DNA of 13,370 nt from an uncultured Christensenellaceae bacterium (GTDB lineage Bacteria > Bacillota > Clostridia > Christensenellales > Borkfalkiaceae), in NCBI GenBank assembly GCA_910587625.1, contig CAJUMW010000003.1, positions 53,950 through 67,319 on the forward strand, written 5' to 3'. Below the pieces are notes generated by a model. That model ran no database searches and was not told where the DNA came from. It saw only the letters and a list, made by a program, of their open reading frames with translations. Numbering within the stretch: position 1 is the stretch's first letter; every line of letters starts with the position of its first letter. The translations under genes and the position numbers were made by a program. Shown one piece after another: positions 1 to 6,560 of the stretch.

Positions 1-1134
1 CTCGGTGCAACAAGCTGTTATGTCGATTGCAACTCGGAACTGATTATTTTGTGGGACGCGTTGGAAATAATTAAAACTAAGCTTGTGAATGTTATCGATA
101 AACTGTCGCGCTTTGCTCTTAAATACAGACATTTACCCACGCTTGGATTCACACATTTGCAGCCGGCGCAATTGACTACTGTGGGTAAACGTGCTACGCT
201 TTGGTTGCAAGATTTAACTATGGATTATAATAATCTTGTCAACTTGCAAAATTCTTTTAAATTGCGCGGAGTCAAAGGTACTACGGGTACGCAGGCAAGC
301 TTCATGGAGCTGTTTTGCGGTGATGAAAGCAAAGTAAAGGAACTTGAAAAAAGAGTCGTTGCAAAACTTGGATTTGACAAGGTATACGGTGTTACGGGGC
401 AGACGTATCCGAGAAAGTTTGATTACAATGTTTTGTGTGTTCTGTCACAGATTGCACAGAGCGCTTACAAATTTTCTAACGACATTCGTATCTTGCAAAA
501 TATGAAGGAAATCGAAGAGCCATTTGAAAAATCGCAGATTGGTTCCTCGGCTATGGCTTATAAACGCAACCCAATGAGAAGCGAAAGAATAGGTTCGTTG
601 GCGCGTTTTGTTATTTCTTTGCCTATGAATAGCGCAATTACCGCTTCAACACAGTGGTTTGAAAGAACTTTGGATGATTCCGCAAACAGAAGAATAGTTA
701 ATGCTCAGGCGTTTTTAGCTTTGGACGGCATTTTAAATATTTATATGAACGTCTGCGAAAACCTTGTCGTATATGATAAGATAATCGCAAAGCATGTTGC
801 TGCAGAGCTTCCGTTTATGGCTACCGAAAATATAATGATGGAGTGCGTTAAAGCCGGAGGCAACAGGCAGGAGCTGCACGAGAAGATTAGGGTACTGTCA
901 ATGCAGGCCGGCAAAAATGTGAAAGAACTTGGCAAAGAAAATAATTTAATCGAATTAATCAAGGCAGACAGCGCTTTTGCGCCCGTTCATGACAAACTCG
1001 ATGAAATACTCGACGCTAAAAAGTTTACGGGAAGAGCGGCTTCGCAAACTGAAGAGTTTATTGCAAATGAGGTTGAGCCCATATTAAAGCAAAATGGTGA
1101 ACTTTTAGGGCAAAAAGGTGACGTAAGGGTATAA
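1..1134 (+). CDS. purB: Adenylosuccinate lyase, 5'-truncated by window edge
   Basis: Catalyses two steps of purine synthesis: it releases fumarate from SAICAR, and from adenylosuccinate to give AMP. Frame 1 is open from base 1 and begins LGATSCYVDCNSELI, a typical fumarase/aspartase-superfamily segment. The real start therefore lies upstream, probably about 100 codons away. The TTG at 49 falls inside this conserved segment and is not the start. Visible motifs are THLQPAQ (bases 154-174), with the His expected to act in catalysis, and the superfamily signature GSSAMAYKRNP (541-573), which contains the mobile catalytic Ser loop. TQWFERTLDDSANRR (from about 649) is also typical of PurB. About 377 residues are present and the C-terminus is complete, followed by a terminator. 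Assignment to PurB rather than argininosuccinate lyase or fumarase rests on the YKRNPMRSE and WFERTLDDS segments. Confidence 0.96.
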   Translation, partial: LGATSCYVDCNSELIILWDALEIIKTKLVNVIDKLSRFALKYRHLPTLGFTHLQPAQLTTVGKRATLWLQDLTMDYNNLVNLQNSFKLRGVKGTTGTQASFMELFCGDESKVKELEKRVVAKLGFDKVYGVTGQTYPRKFDYNVLCVLSQIAQSAYKFSNDIRILQNMKEIEEPFEKSQIGSSAMAYKRNPMRSERIGSLARFVISLPMNSAITASTQWFERTLDDSANRRIVNAQAFLALDGILNIYMNVCENLVVYDKIIAKHVAAELPFMATENIMMECVKAGGNRQELHEKIRVLSMQAGKNVKELGKENNLIELIKADSAFAPVHDKLDEILDAKKFTGRAASQTEEFIANEVEPILKQNGELLGQKGDVRV

Positions 1135-1140
1135 ATTGAT

Positions 1141-1170
1141 GTTTTGCATAGTACTATGTTAAGCATAATA
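1141..1170. repeat. Copy 1 of a 30-base dispersed repeat with a palindromic core
   Basis: The 12-base perfect palindrome CATAGTACTATG (1147-1158) lies in a 30-base segment that recurs at 10084-10113 with 27 of 30 identities by eye. This copy is non-coding, between the purB stop codon and its terminator. Part of it, ACTATGTTA (1153-1161), is repeated inverted at 1228-1236 on the far side of the terminator. I do not recognise the family. A regulator-binding site, a recombination site and a remnant of a small mobile repeat are all possible. Confidence 0.6.
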
Positions 1171-1177
1171 TATAGAT

Positions 1178-1211
1178 AAAAGACAGCTATGTGTGAGTCG
1201 CTGTCTTTTTT
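1178..1211 (+). terminator. Rho-independent terminator of purB
   Basis: The 10-bp stem AAAAGACAGC (1178-1187) / GCTGTCTTTT (1200-1209) has a 12-base loop. The 3' arm runs into six T residues (1206-1211). It lies 43 bases after the purB stop codon and separates purB from the hydrolase gene. Confidence 0.9.
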
Positions 1212-1267
1212 ATTGATTAAAAACTTATAACATAGTTAAAAATATATAAAAAATTTAAGGGGATTAT

Positions 1268-2245
1268 ATGTGTACTGCTGTAACTTATAAAACTAAAGAT
1301 TTTTACTTTGGGCGAACTTTGGATTATGATTTTTCATATGTTGAAGAAATTACTGTAACACCACGAAATTTTGTTCTGGATTTTCGTGAAGCGGAGAAAA
1401 TGACAGAACACTATGCTATGATAGGAATGGCGTATGTAAGAGATAATTATCCGCTTTATTATGACGCAGTCAACGAAAAGGGACTTTGTATGGCTGGCTT
1501 GAATTTTGTGGGAAACGCCTATTACGCAAAACTGCAGCGTAATAAAATCAATCTTGCTCAATTTGAATTAATTCCTTATATATTGGGAAAGTGTTCATCG
1601 GTAAAGCAAGCTGTCAGCGAGCTCAAAAAAATAAATTTGGCGGATATTAGATACAGCAATGATTTGCCTTCCGCCGAGCTACACTGGATAATTGCGGACA
1701 GAGAAAAGGCGGTTACCGTTGAGTATGTTAAAGACGGATTGAAAATTTATGATAATAAGGCAGGAGTATTGACAAATAATCCGACGTTTGATAAGCAAAT
1801 ATTTAATCTTAATAATTATATCGGGTTATCTTCAAGAGATCCCAAGAACAACTTTTCAAAGAAGCTTGGTTTAAAAACTTATACTCGCGGCATGGGCGGT
1901 TTAGGGTTGCCGGGTGATTATACGTCGCAATCTCGCTTTGTAAAAGCGACTTTTATAAAGCTTAATTCTATTTCAGGTAGTTCCGAAGAAGAGAGCGTAA
2001 ATCAATTTTTTCATATTCTCGGTTCGGTTGCTAATCCGAGAGGGGCTTGTATAGTTGGTAATGGCAGCTATGAAATTACGGTATATGCTTCTTGCTGTAA
2101 CGCGGACAAAGGGATTTATTATTATACGACATATGAAAATCATCGCATAACTGCTGTTGAAATGCGTAAACATAACCTAAATGGAGATAAACTAAGCAAA
2201 TACTTGCTTGGACGTAAAGAAGATATCTTTTATCAAAACAAATAA
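1268..2245 (+). CDS. Choloylglycine hydrolase family protein, probable bile salt hydrolase
   Basis: An N-terminal nucleophile hydrolase that should cleave the amide bond of glycine- or taurine-conjugated bile salts. Penicillin V acylase is the alternative within the family. The start is fixed by chemistry: removal of Met1 must expose Cys2 (MCTAVTYKTKDFYFGRTLDY). AAGGGG (1258-1262) lies 5 bases upstream. Expected active-site residues are present: Cys2, Arg16, Asp19, Asn79 (NEKGLCMAGLNF), Asn170 (GVLTNNPTFD) and Arg223 (GLPGDYTSQSRF). The C-terminal GIYYYTTYENHRI closely resembles the Clostridium perfringens enzyme as I recall it. Length, 325 aa, is normal. No signal peptide is seen, so it should be cytoplasmic. 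The loop before GLPGD reads RGMGG, a G-X-G pattern; from memory, G-X-G loops in lactobacillar enzymes go with taurine preference. It appears monocistronic; no clear promoter was found upstream. Confidence 0.9.
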   Translation: MCTAVTYKTKDFYFGRTLDYDFSYVEEITVTPRNFVLDFREAEKMTEHYAMIGMAYVRDNYPLYYDAVNEKGLCMAGLNFVGNAYYAKLQRNKINLAQFELIPYILGKCSSVKQAVSELKKINLADIRYSNDLPSAELHWIIADREKAVTVEYVKDGLKIYDNKAGVLTNNPTFDKQIFNLNNYIGLSSRDPKNNFSKKLGLKTYTRGMGGLGLPGDYTSQSRFVKATFIKLNSISGSSEEESVNQFFHILGSVANPRGACIVGNGSYEITVYASCCNADKGIYYYTTYENHRITAVEMRKHNLNGDKLSKYLLGRKEDIFYQNK

Positions 2246-2248
2246 CAA

Positions 2249-2277
2249 TTGACTTTTTTTAAAAACTTTGGTAAAAT
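2249..2277 (+). promoter_or_regulatory. Predicted sigma-A promoter reading toward proC
   Basis: TTGACT (2249-2254), a 17-base spacer, then TAAAAT (2272-2277). This is close to the vegetative consensus with ideal spacing. It starts just after the hydrolase stop codon. A transcript starting near 2284 would cross the hairpin at 2304-2332 and the antisense of tRNA-Trp before reaching proC, giving a leader of about 180 bases. Confidence 0.55.
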
Positions 2278-2302
2278 TTATTCAATAAAAAATTCTTATA
2301 AT

Positions 2303-2332
2303 AAAAACCTGCTCTTGTTTAGAACAGGTTTT
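2303..2332 (-). terminator. Terminator of tRNA-Trp, possibly bidirectional
   Basis: AAAACCTG (2304-2311) pairs with CAGGTTTT (2325-2332). After one C-A mismatch the stem continues with TCT/AGA, closing on a 5-base loop. On the - strand the stem ends in a run of five T residues directly after the tRNA CCA end. On the + strand the T run is only four, so it may also weakly stop transcription from the hydrolase gene or from the promoter at 2249. Confidence 0.75.
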
Positions 2333-2406
2333 GGCAGGGGAGACACGATTCGAACATGCAACCGACGGTTTTGGAGACCGCGACTCTACCGTTGAGCTAC
2401 TCCCCT
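2332..2406 (-). tRNA. tRNA-Trp (anticodon CCA)
   Basis: Reading the - strand, the acceptor stem is AGGGGAG/CTCCCCT. The D arm is GCTC/GAGT, the anticodon stem GCGGT/ACCGT closes the loop CTCCAAA with anticodon CCA, the variable loop has 5 bases, and the T arm has the loop TTCGAAT. The discriminator is G and the 3' CCA is encoded (2332-2334). Without CCA the tRNA spans 2335-2406 (72 bases). It is the only - strand gene in the window and faces the neighbouring protein genes. Confidence 0.97.
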
Positions 2407-2417
2407 ATGCGTGTAGT

Positions 2418-2446
2418 ATTATATAATAACTAAAAATTTTAGTCAA
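2418..2446 (-). promoter_or_regulatory. Strong promoter of tRNA-Trp
   Basis: On the - strand: TTGACT (2446-2441), a 17-base spacer, then a perfect TATAAT (2423-2418). The predicted start is a few bases before the mature tRNA 5' end at 2406, so the 5' leader is very short. It occupies most of the 60 bases upstream of proC. On the + strand TATAAT also occurs at 2422-2427, but I see no matching -35. Confidence 0.85.
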
Positions 2447-2466
2447 CTGTTTTCGGAGGAAATTTA

Positions 2467-3270
2467 ATGAAAAAACAATTCAAATTGGGGATTATCGGTT
2501 GTGGATTTATTGCTACAACGATACTTAGAGGAGTGGTTTTATCTGATTTTTTGCGTGAAAAGAAAATAATCGTCAGTGATATAAATGAAGATAAACTAAA
2601 CAGTGTCGACTATCTTGGAGTTAATACATGTCAGGACAACAGATTTGTAGCCGAAAACAGTGAATATCTTATAATTGCAGTAAAATCAAAAAATTTTGAT
2701 GAAGTTGCTAAAAGTATTGAAGGGATTCGTCCGGAAAAAGTCATTTCCGTTATGATGGGCATCACTAAAAATTATATCAAAAATGCGCTCGGCGTCGGAC
2801 TAATAAAGGTTGCTCGCTGCGTACCTAATATGCCGTGTTCCATAGGTAGCGGAGCAATTGGTATAGATATGGCGGATTTTAACAAATCTAATGCCGATAC
2901 CGATTTCATTAGTAATATATTCAATAGGCTTGGAACAGTTGTCAGTATGGAAGAAAGTAAACTCGACGCCGTCACTGCGCTTAATTGCAATGTTTCGCAC
3001 GCGCTTATGTTTATAGACAGTTTACTTGATGCCGGTGTTAAACTCGGATTATCTAAAAACGAGGCAAAAATTTTTGCGGCACAATCTGTTTTCGGTATAA
3101 CGGAAATGGTCTTGATGGAAGAAAAATCAATTGACGAGCTTGTTGCGCAAAATTGTGAGGGTGGCACGTTCGCTTTGGAGACGGTAAAGGCATTAGATGA
3201 ATGCAATTTCCGTAAAGAAATTTTTCAAGCGGTGGAAGCAAGCTATCGTCGCTTAAGCGAGCAAAAATGA
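2467..3270 (+). CDS. Pyrroline-5-carboxylate reductase-like protein, atypical
   Basis: ProC enzymes reduce pyrroline-5-carboxylate to proline with NAD(P)H in the cytoplasm. The 267-aa length and fold fit: an N-terminal Rossmann motif GIIGCGFIA (8-16), VARCVPNMPCSIGSGA (115-130) matching the usual R-x-MPN-x-P segment, and a helical dimerisation domain with DAGVKLGLSKNEA (188-200). Two signatures are altered. Where ProC normally has SGSGPAY after TAL, this protein has NCNVSHA (173-179). Where it normally has TSPGGTT, it has NCEGGTF (229-235), keeping only GGT. These segments form the substrate pocket, so it may be a diverged ProC or a reductase for another imino or keto acid. The start is supported by GGAGG (2455-2459), 7 bases upstream. 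It overlaps rnhA by 4 bases (ATGA), implying co-translation. Confidence 0.8.
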   Translation: MKKQFKLGIIGCGFIATTILRGVVLSDFLREKKIIVSDINEDKLNSVDYLGVNTCQDNRFVAENSEYLIIAVKSKNFDEVAKSIEGIRPEKVISVMMGITKNYIKNALGVGLIKVARCVPNMPCSIGSGAIGIDMADFNKSNADTDFISNIFNRLGTVVSMEESKLDAVTALNCNVSHALMFIDSLLDAGVKLGLSKNEAKIFAAQSVFGITEMVLMEEKSIDELVAQNCEGGTFALETVKALDECNFRKEIFQAVEASYRRLSEQK

Positions 3271-3713
3271 AGAGAGTGACATTATATACAGACGGCGCTT
3301 GTTCCGGCAATCCGGGAATAGGCGGTTGGGGCGCAGTTCTTATGTTCAAAGGCGCGGAAAAACAAATTTCGGGTGCTGAAGAGTCGACGACTAATAACAG
3401 AATGGAGCTGACTGCCGTAATCGAAGGACTGAAGTGTTTAAAAGAGCCCTGTCAGGTAGACGTTTATAGTGATTCGGCATACACAGTAAACGCGTTTAAT
3501 AACGGCTGGATTTACGCGTGGAAAAAAAACGGATATAAGAAAGCTGACAATAAGCCCGTTTTAAACGTTGATTTGTGGGAAATTTTATTGGAGCTTACTC
3601 AAAAGCATAGTGTAACTTTTATAAAAGTCAAGGGTCACGCAGACAACGAGTATAACAATCTTTGCGACAAGCTTGCGACTGACGCGGTTAAAAATTTGAA
3701 AAGTAATTTATAA
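3267..3713 (+). CDS. rnhA: Ribonuclease HI
   Basis: Cleaves the RNA strand of RNA-DNA hybrids, removing R-loops and replication primers. The 148-aa length is that of a single-domain bacterial RNase HI. It starts MKRVTLYTDGACSGNPG. The catalytic set is present at almost the E. coli positions: Asp9 (YTDGA), Glu47 (NNRMELTA), Asp69 (YSDSAY), His124 (VKGHADNEYNN) and Asp134 (CDKLATDA). The basic-loop region includes WKKNGYKKADNKPV. No extra N-terminal hybrid-binding domain is present. The start codon lies in the ATGA overlap with the upstream reductase gene, so translation is probably coupled. Confidence 0.97.
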   Translation: MKRVTLYTDGACSGNPGIGGWGAVLMFKGAEKQISGAEESTTNNRMELTAVIEGLKCLKEPCQVDVYSDSAYTVNAFNNGWIYAWKKNGYKKADNKPVLNVDLWEILLELTQKHSVTFIKVKGHADNEYNNLCDKLATDAVKNLKSNL

Positions 3714-3730
3714 ATTTTAATTAATTACTA

Positions 3731-3736
3731 TATAAT
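3731..3736 (+). promoter_or_regulatory. Possible -10 element just before the TVP38 gene
   Basis: TATAAT (3731-3736) ends 10 bases before the ATG at 3747, and no Shine-Dalgarno sequence lies between. No good -35 is seen at 16-18 bases upstream. If used, it would yield a nearly leaderless mRNA. The surrounding region is very AT-rich, so this may be chance. Confidence 0.3.
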
Positions 3737-3746
3737 AATAGTATTA

Positions 3747-4655
3747 ATGAACCGCGTTGAAATTTTAAAACATATTCTCAATATTTTAGCGGTTGTGCTA
3801 ATGAGTGCAATCGCGTTTATTTTTATTGCCTACGGATTATTATACAAAAACGTAGATTTTTTCATAGTATATTTTAATCTGTTGATATCTATAACCGGCA
3901 TTTTATCTACTCTATTTATGGTTTTAGGCATAATTTTTTACGGGCTTAATAAAACGTCGCTTTATCGGTTGACGGTTTGCTTGCTTGTGTTTGTGGATAT
4001 ATGTGCAGTTGTGTTTTATGCTCTTTGCGCAAGTAATTTAATAACCAAAATTAACAGCGTTGATGCACTTAGGGAATATATCGGGAATGCCGGAAGTATG
4101 GCTGCGTTTATATATGTGCTTTTTTGTTTCTTACAGGTAATATTATTGCCCGTGCCGGGTTCTATTGCGGTCGGTGTTGGCGTAGCTATGTTCGGTCCGC
4201 TCAAATGTGCACTTTTCAGCCTTATTGGTATATTACTCGGTTCAATTGCGGCTTTTGCAATAGGAAGGTGGATAGGTTATAAGGCGGTATGCTGGATTGT
4301 CGGCAAAGAAAGCATCGATAAATGGCTTAAAAAATTGAAGGGCAGGGACTATTTAATACTGTCGCTGATGTTTTTGTTGCCCCTCTTTCCTGACGACGTT
4401 CTATGCTTTGTAGCCGGGCTCTCTTCGATGACTTGGGGCTTTTTTATAGTTATGATTACGGTTACAAGGGTCATTTCTATATTTTCCACGGCATATTCAT
4501 TCGAGTTGATACCGTTTACTACCTGGTGGGGGATACTCATTTGGGTCACATTGCTCGCGCTGGTGGTTTTGGCGTTTTGGCTTGTATGTAAATACTATGA
4601 ACGCATAGATAAGTTTTTAAAATCAAAATTTAAATTTATTCGAAAGAAAAGATGA
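3747..4655 (+). CDS. TVP38/TMEM64 (DedA-like) family membrane protein
   Basis: A polytopic inner-membrane protein of 302 aa. Hydrophobic segments lie roughly at residues 11-33, 37-64, 71-95, 117-136, 139-175, 200-224, 229-248 and 259-283, with a basic tail (KSKFKFIRKKR). The family core is visible: LLPVPGSIAVGVGVAMFG (133-150), then GILLGSIAAFAIGRWIGYKA (161-180), then LLPLFPDDVLCFVAG (210-224). The core resembles the VTT/DedA fold with re-entrant loops, whose relatives move lipids or undecaprenyl phosphate across membranes. The substrate cannot be read here. The N-terminal three-helix extension before the core is longer than in minimal members. The start at 3747 has no clear ribosome binding site; Met19 is an alternative. 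It follows rnhA by 33 bases. Its stop codon lies inside the terminator stem. Confidence 0.85.
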   Translation: MNRVEILKHILNILAVVLMSAIAFIFIAYGLLYKNVDFFIVYFNLLISITGILSTLFMVLGIIFYGLNKTSLYRLTVCLLVFVDICAVVFYALCASNLITKINSVDALREYIGNAGSMAAFIYVLFCFLQVILLPVPGSIAVGVGVAMFGPLKCALFSLIGILLGSIAAFAIGRWIGYKAVCWIVGKESIDKWLKKLKGRDYLILSLMFLLPLFPDDVLCFVAGLSSMTWGFFIVMITVTRVISIFSTAYSFELIPFTTWWGILIWVTLLALVVLAFWLVCKYYERIDKFLKSKFKFIRKKR

Positions 4656-4675
4656 CGTTAAAGTCATCTTTTTTT
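4647..4675 (+). terminator. Rho-independent terminator overlapping the TVP38 stop codon
   Basis: The perfect 10-bp stem AAAAGATGAC (4647-4656) / GTCATCTTTT (4663-4672) has loop GTTAAA and seven T residues (4669-4675). The TGA stop (4653-4655) is in the 5' arm. It ends the proC/rnhA/TVP38 transcription unit. Confidence 0.93.
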
Positions 4676-4705
4676 AATATTTAGATAAAATGATAACTAA
4701 TTTAG

Positions 4706-4734
4706 TTTGCATTTGAAAAAATTTATGATAAAAT
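4706..4734 (+). promoter_or_regulatory. Predicted promoter of the Na+-pump decarboxylase operon
   Basis: TTTGCA (4706-4711), or TTGCAT shifted by one, is followed at 16-17 bases by TAAAAT (4729-4734). TG at 4726-4727 makes an extended -10. The start would be near 4741, giving a leader of about 37 bases. It follows the terminator at 4675 and precedes the first of five close-packed genes. No riboswitch-sized leader is present. Confidence 0.6.
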
Positions 4735-4777
4735 GTATTTGTAGAAAGTTGGCATTCTATATTTTTGGAGTAATTAT

Positions 4778-6157
4778 ATGGATAAAATTGTGTTATTGCA
4801 GAAGCGTAAAAAACAGCTTCTCGATGCCGGAAAAGGAATAAGAGCGGATATAAATTCGCTAATCGACGAGGATAGTTTTGTCGAACTGTCGTGTTTCAGC
4901 TTTTCCAAAAACGAGTTCTACGGTGAAAATGCCGAGGGCGAAGGGGTTGTAACAGGGTTCGGTACGATAAACGACTATCCTTTTTATATTGTCGCACAGA
5001 ATAGTGAAGTGTTGAGCGGCGGTGTGAGTAAGGCAAATTGTGAAAAAATCGAAAAATGCCTTAACCAGGCTGAAAAGACCTCAACGGCTGTAATTTGGTT
5101 ATTGTCGACGCTTGGCGTGCAGGTCGGAGAAGGCGTAAACGTCTTAGAAGGGCTTGCAAGCTTGATTTTGAAGGCTTCGCAGATGAAGGGAAGTATTCCT
5201 CAATACCTCATTGTAAACGGAGAAGTTTACGGTCAAATTGCGGTTTTGGCAGGTATATGCGACTTTACTTATATAATCGATAATAAAAGCGTGTTATGCG
5301 TTGCAAGTCCGCTTGTGCTTTCGGCAAAATCGGGCAAAAATCTTTCAAAGTTTAAAGTTGGTGGGGTTGAGGGGCTCGTCAATGCGCATTTACCTACGTT
5401 CACAGTCAAAAATTTTGAAGAAATCAAAAAGTCGATTATTTCAATTAACGAAATAATTGCTAAGCCTGTAATCGACAGCGAAGAAATGAACGTAGCTTTG
5501 TCTGCACTCGACAAAAAAGCCGACGCTAAAGCTATTTTAAGTATTTTTGACAAGAATTCTCAAATCGAGCTAGGCAAGAGTTACTGTCCGGAAGTCAAAT
5601 GTTTTCTTGCGCGCGTCGGAGGAATAGCCGTTGCGGCAGTAGTATTTGACGCAATTAACGGAGTTGAATTGACGGCTGAAAACGTAAGAAAAATAAAAGA
5701 TTTTGCGGAATTTGCTTGTTGTTACGGTTTGCCTTATGTAACGTTTGTAAATACGCTCGGTATTAAAAACGATCTTTCGGTAAACGGCAGTCTTGTTTTG
5801 AAAGAGCTCGGAGAGTATGTTTGCATGCTCGATTGTATTGACTCGGCAAAAGTTTCTGTTGTCTACGGAAAGGCAATAGGTCTGGGATATACTATTTTTG
5901 CGGCAAAATCAATGGGATACGATTACTGCTACGCGTTTGCAAATTCAAAAATCGCACTTTTTGACAGCTTGCAGGGAGCTGAAATTGAGTTTAGCGGCAC
6001 GGATAAGCAAATTGATGCAAGTAAGCTTGCCGCCAAATATTCCGATGAAAATTCAGACCCTATCAATGCGGCACAGGGCGGATATATCGACAATATTATT
6101 CAGCCTTCGTTTATTAAGCAGTACCTTACAGCATCGTTACAGATGCTTTTAAAGTGA
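4778..6157 (+). CDS. Divergent acyl-CoA-type carboxyltransferase subunit (MmdA / 12S-like)
   Basis: Resembles the carboxyltransferase of methylmalonyl-CoA decarboxylase, propionyl-CoA carboxylase and transcarboxylase 12S, which moves CO2 between a CoA ester and biotin. Two crotonase-like halves are visible. The N half has EGEGVVTGFGTIND (53-66) and the C half GLPYVTFVNTLGI (317-329), YGKAIGLGYTIFAAKSMGYD (363-382) and AAQGGYIDNIIQPS (431-444). It has 459 aa, against roughly 510 for typical homologues. Hallmarks are altered: the usual SGGARIQEG segment is STLGVQVGEG (110-119). The usual CAGGA oxyanion-hole segment is VYGQI (150-154), so its second Gly is Gln. In the C half the usual GGAY is GLGY. 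The CoA substrate therefore cannot be named. The C half does not look like decayed sequence and the reading frame is intact. GGAG (4767-4770) supports the start. It heads the operon. Confidence 0.82.
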   Translation: MDKIVLLQKRKKQLLDAGKGIRADINSLIDEDSFVELSCFSFSKNEFYGENAEGEGVVTGFGTINDYPFYIVAQNSEVLSGGVSKANCEKIEKCLNQAEKTSTAVIWLLSTLGVQVGEGVNVLEGLASLILKASQMKGSIPQYLIVNGEVYGQIAVLAGICDFTYIIDNKSVLCVASPLVLSAKSGKNLSKFKVGGVEGLVNAHLPTFTVKNFEEIKKSIISINEIIAKPVIDSEEMNVALSALDKKADAKAILSIFDKNSQIELGKSYCPEVKCFLARVGGIAVAAVVFDAINGVELTAENVRKIKDFAEFACCYGLPYVTFVNTLGIKNDLSVNGSLVLKELGEYVCMLDCIDSAKVSVVYGKAIGLGYTIFAAKSMGYDYCYAFANSKIALFDSLQGAEIEFSGTDKQIDASKLAAKYSDENSDPINAAQGGYIDNIIQPSFIKQYLTASLQMLLK

Positions 6158-6164
6158 GGAAGAA

Positions 6165-6548
6165 ATGTTAAATAATTTATTGGAATTCATCCCGGGTACG
6201 GGGAATAATGCCGGCAATTGGTATTTCGGTAATTTCGGTGAAGCGTGTGTATACGCATTAATAGGTTTTTTAATTGTATTTTTGGGTATAGTGCTTATTA
6301 TTTTCATAATCTGGCTTATAGGCTTGATTATGAGAAAGACCGATAACCTTGCTTTTTTGCATAATTGGAAACAAAAAATAAAGGGTAAAAAAATTGCCGT
6401 GCGGCAGGAAACGGTTTCCGAGAATAACGATGACAGTGATGATATTCCGGACGAGGTTAAAGCTGCTATAATGGCAGCCATTATGGCTTATTACAGTCGG
6501 CAATCGCCCAAGTGCGAATTTAAAGTTAAGAGAATAAAGAGGATTTAA
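6165..6548 (+). CDS. OadG-family small membrane subunit (gamma)
   Basis: The gamma subunit of Na+-translocating decarboxylases anchors and assembles the soluble carboxyltransferase with the membrane pump. The 127-aa protein has one strong transmembrane helix (about 28-56, ALIGFLIVFLGIVLIIFIIW and onward). An acidic cytoplasmic linker follows (ENNDDSDD, 85-92). The conserved tail has PDEVKAAIMAAIMAYY (94-109) and ends in FKVKRIKRI, the family's usual Ile-Arg/Lys-Arg end. An N-terminal stretch of about 27 residues precedes the helix. GAGGA (6156-6160) overlaps the upstream stop codon and supports the start, only 7 bases after the carboxyltransferase gene. Sequence identity in this family is low, so context carries much of the call. 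Confidence 0.85.
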   Translation: MLNNLLEFIPGTGNNAGNWYFGNFGEACVYALIGFLIVFLGIVLIIFIIWLIGLIMRKTDNLAFLHNWKQKIKGKKIAVRQETVSENNDDSDDIPDEVKAAIMAAIMAYYSRQSPKCEFKVKRIKRI

Positions 6549-6560
6549 GGAGTATTATAT

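Noticed and set aside
49..51. TTG as the start of purB
   Set aside because: The frame is open to base 1 and the upstream residues (LGATSCYVDCNSELI) are conserved in adenylosuccinate lyases, so the gene begins outside the window.
1212..1260. Promoter for the bile salt hydrolase gene
   Set aside because: TTGATT at 1213-1218 has no convincing -10 at 16-18 bases; the AT-rich stretch offers many weak matches, so none is listed.
2772..3206. 144-aa open frame on the - strand
   Set aside because: Antisense to the ProC-like gene, with Ser/Ala-rich low-complexity composition typical of shadow frames.
4742..4759. Small hairpin TAGAA/TTCTA in the leader of the decarboxylase operon
   Set aside because: Five A-T-rich pairs with an 8-base loop are too weak to call a regulatory structure.
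5898..6152. 84-aa + strand frame
   Set aside because: Out of frame inside the carboxyltransferase gene, with no domain or ribosome binding site.
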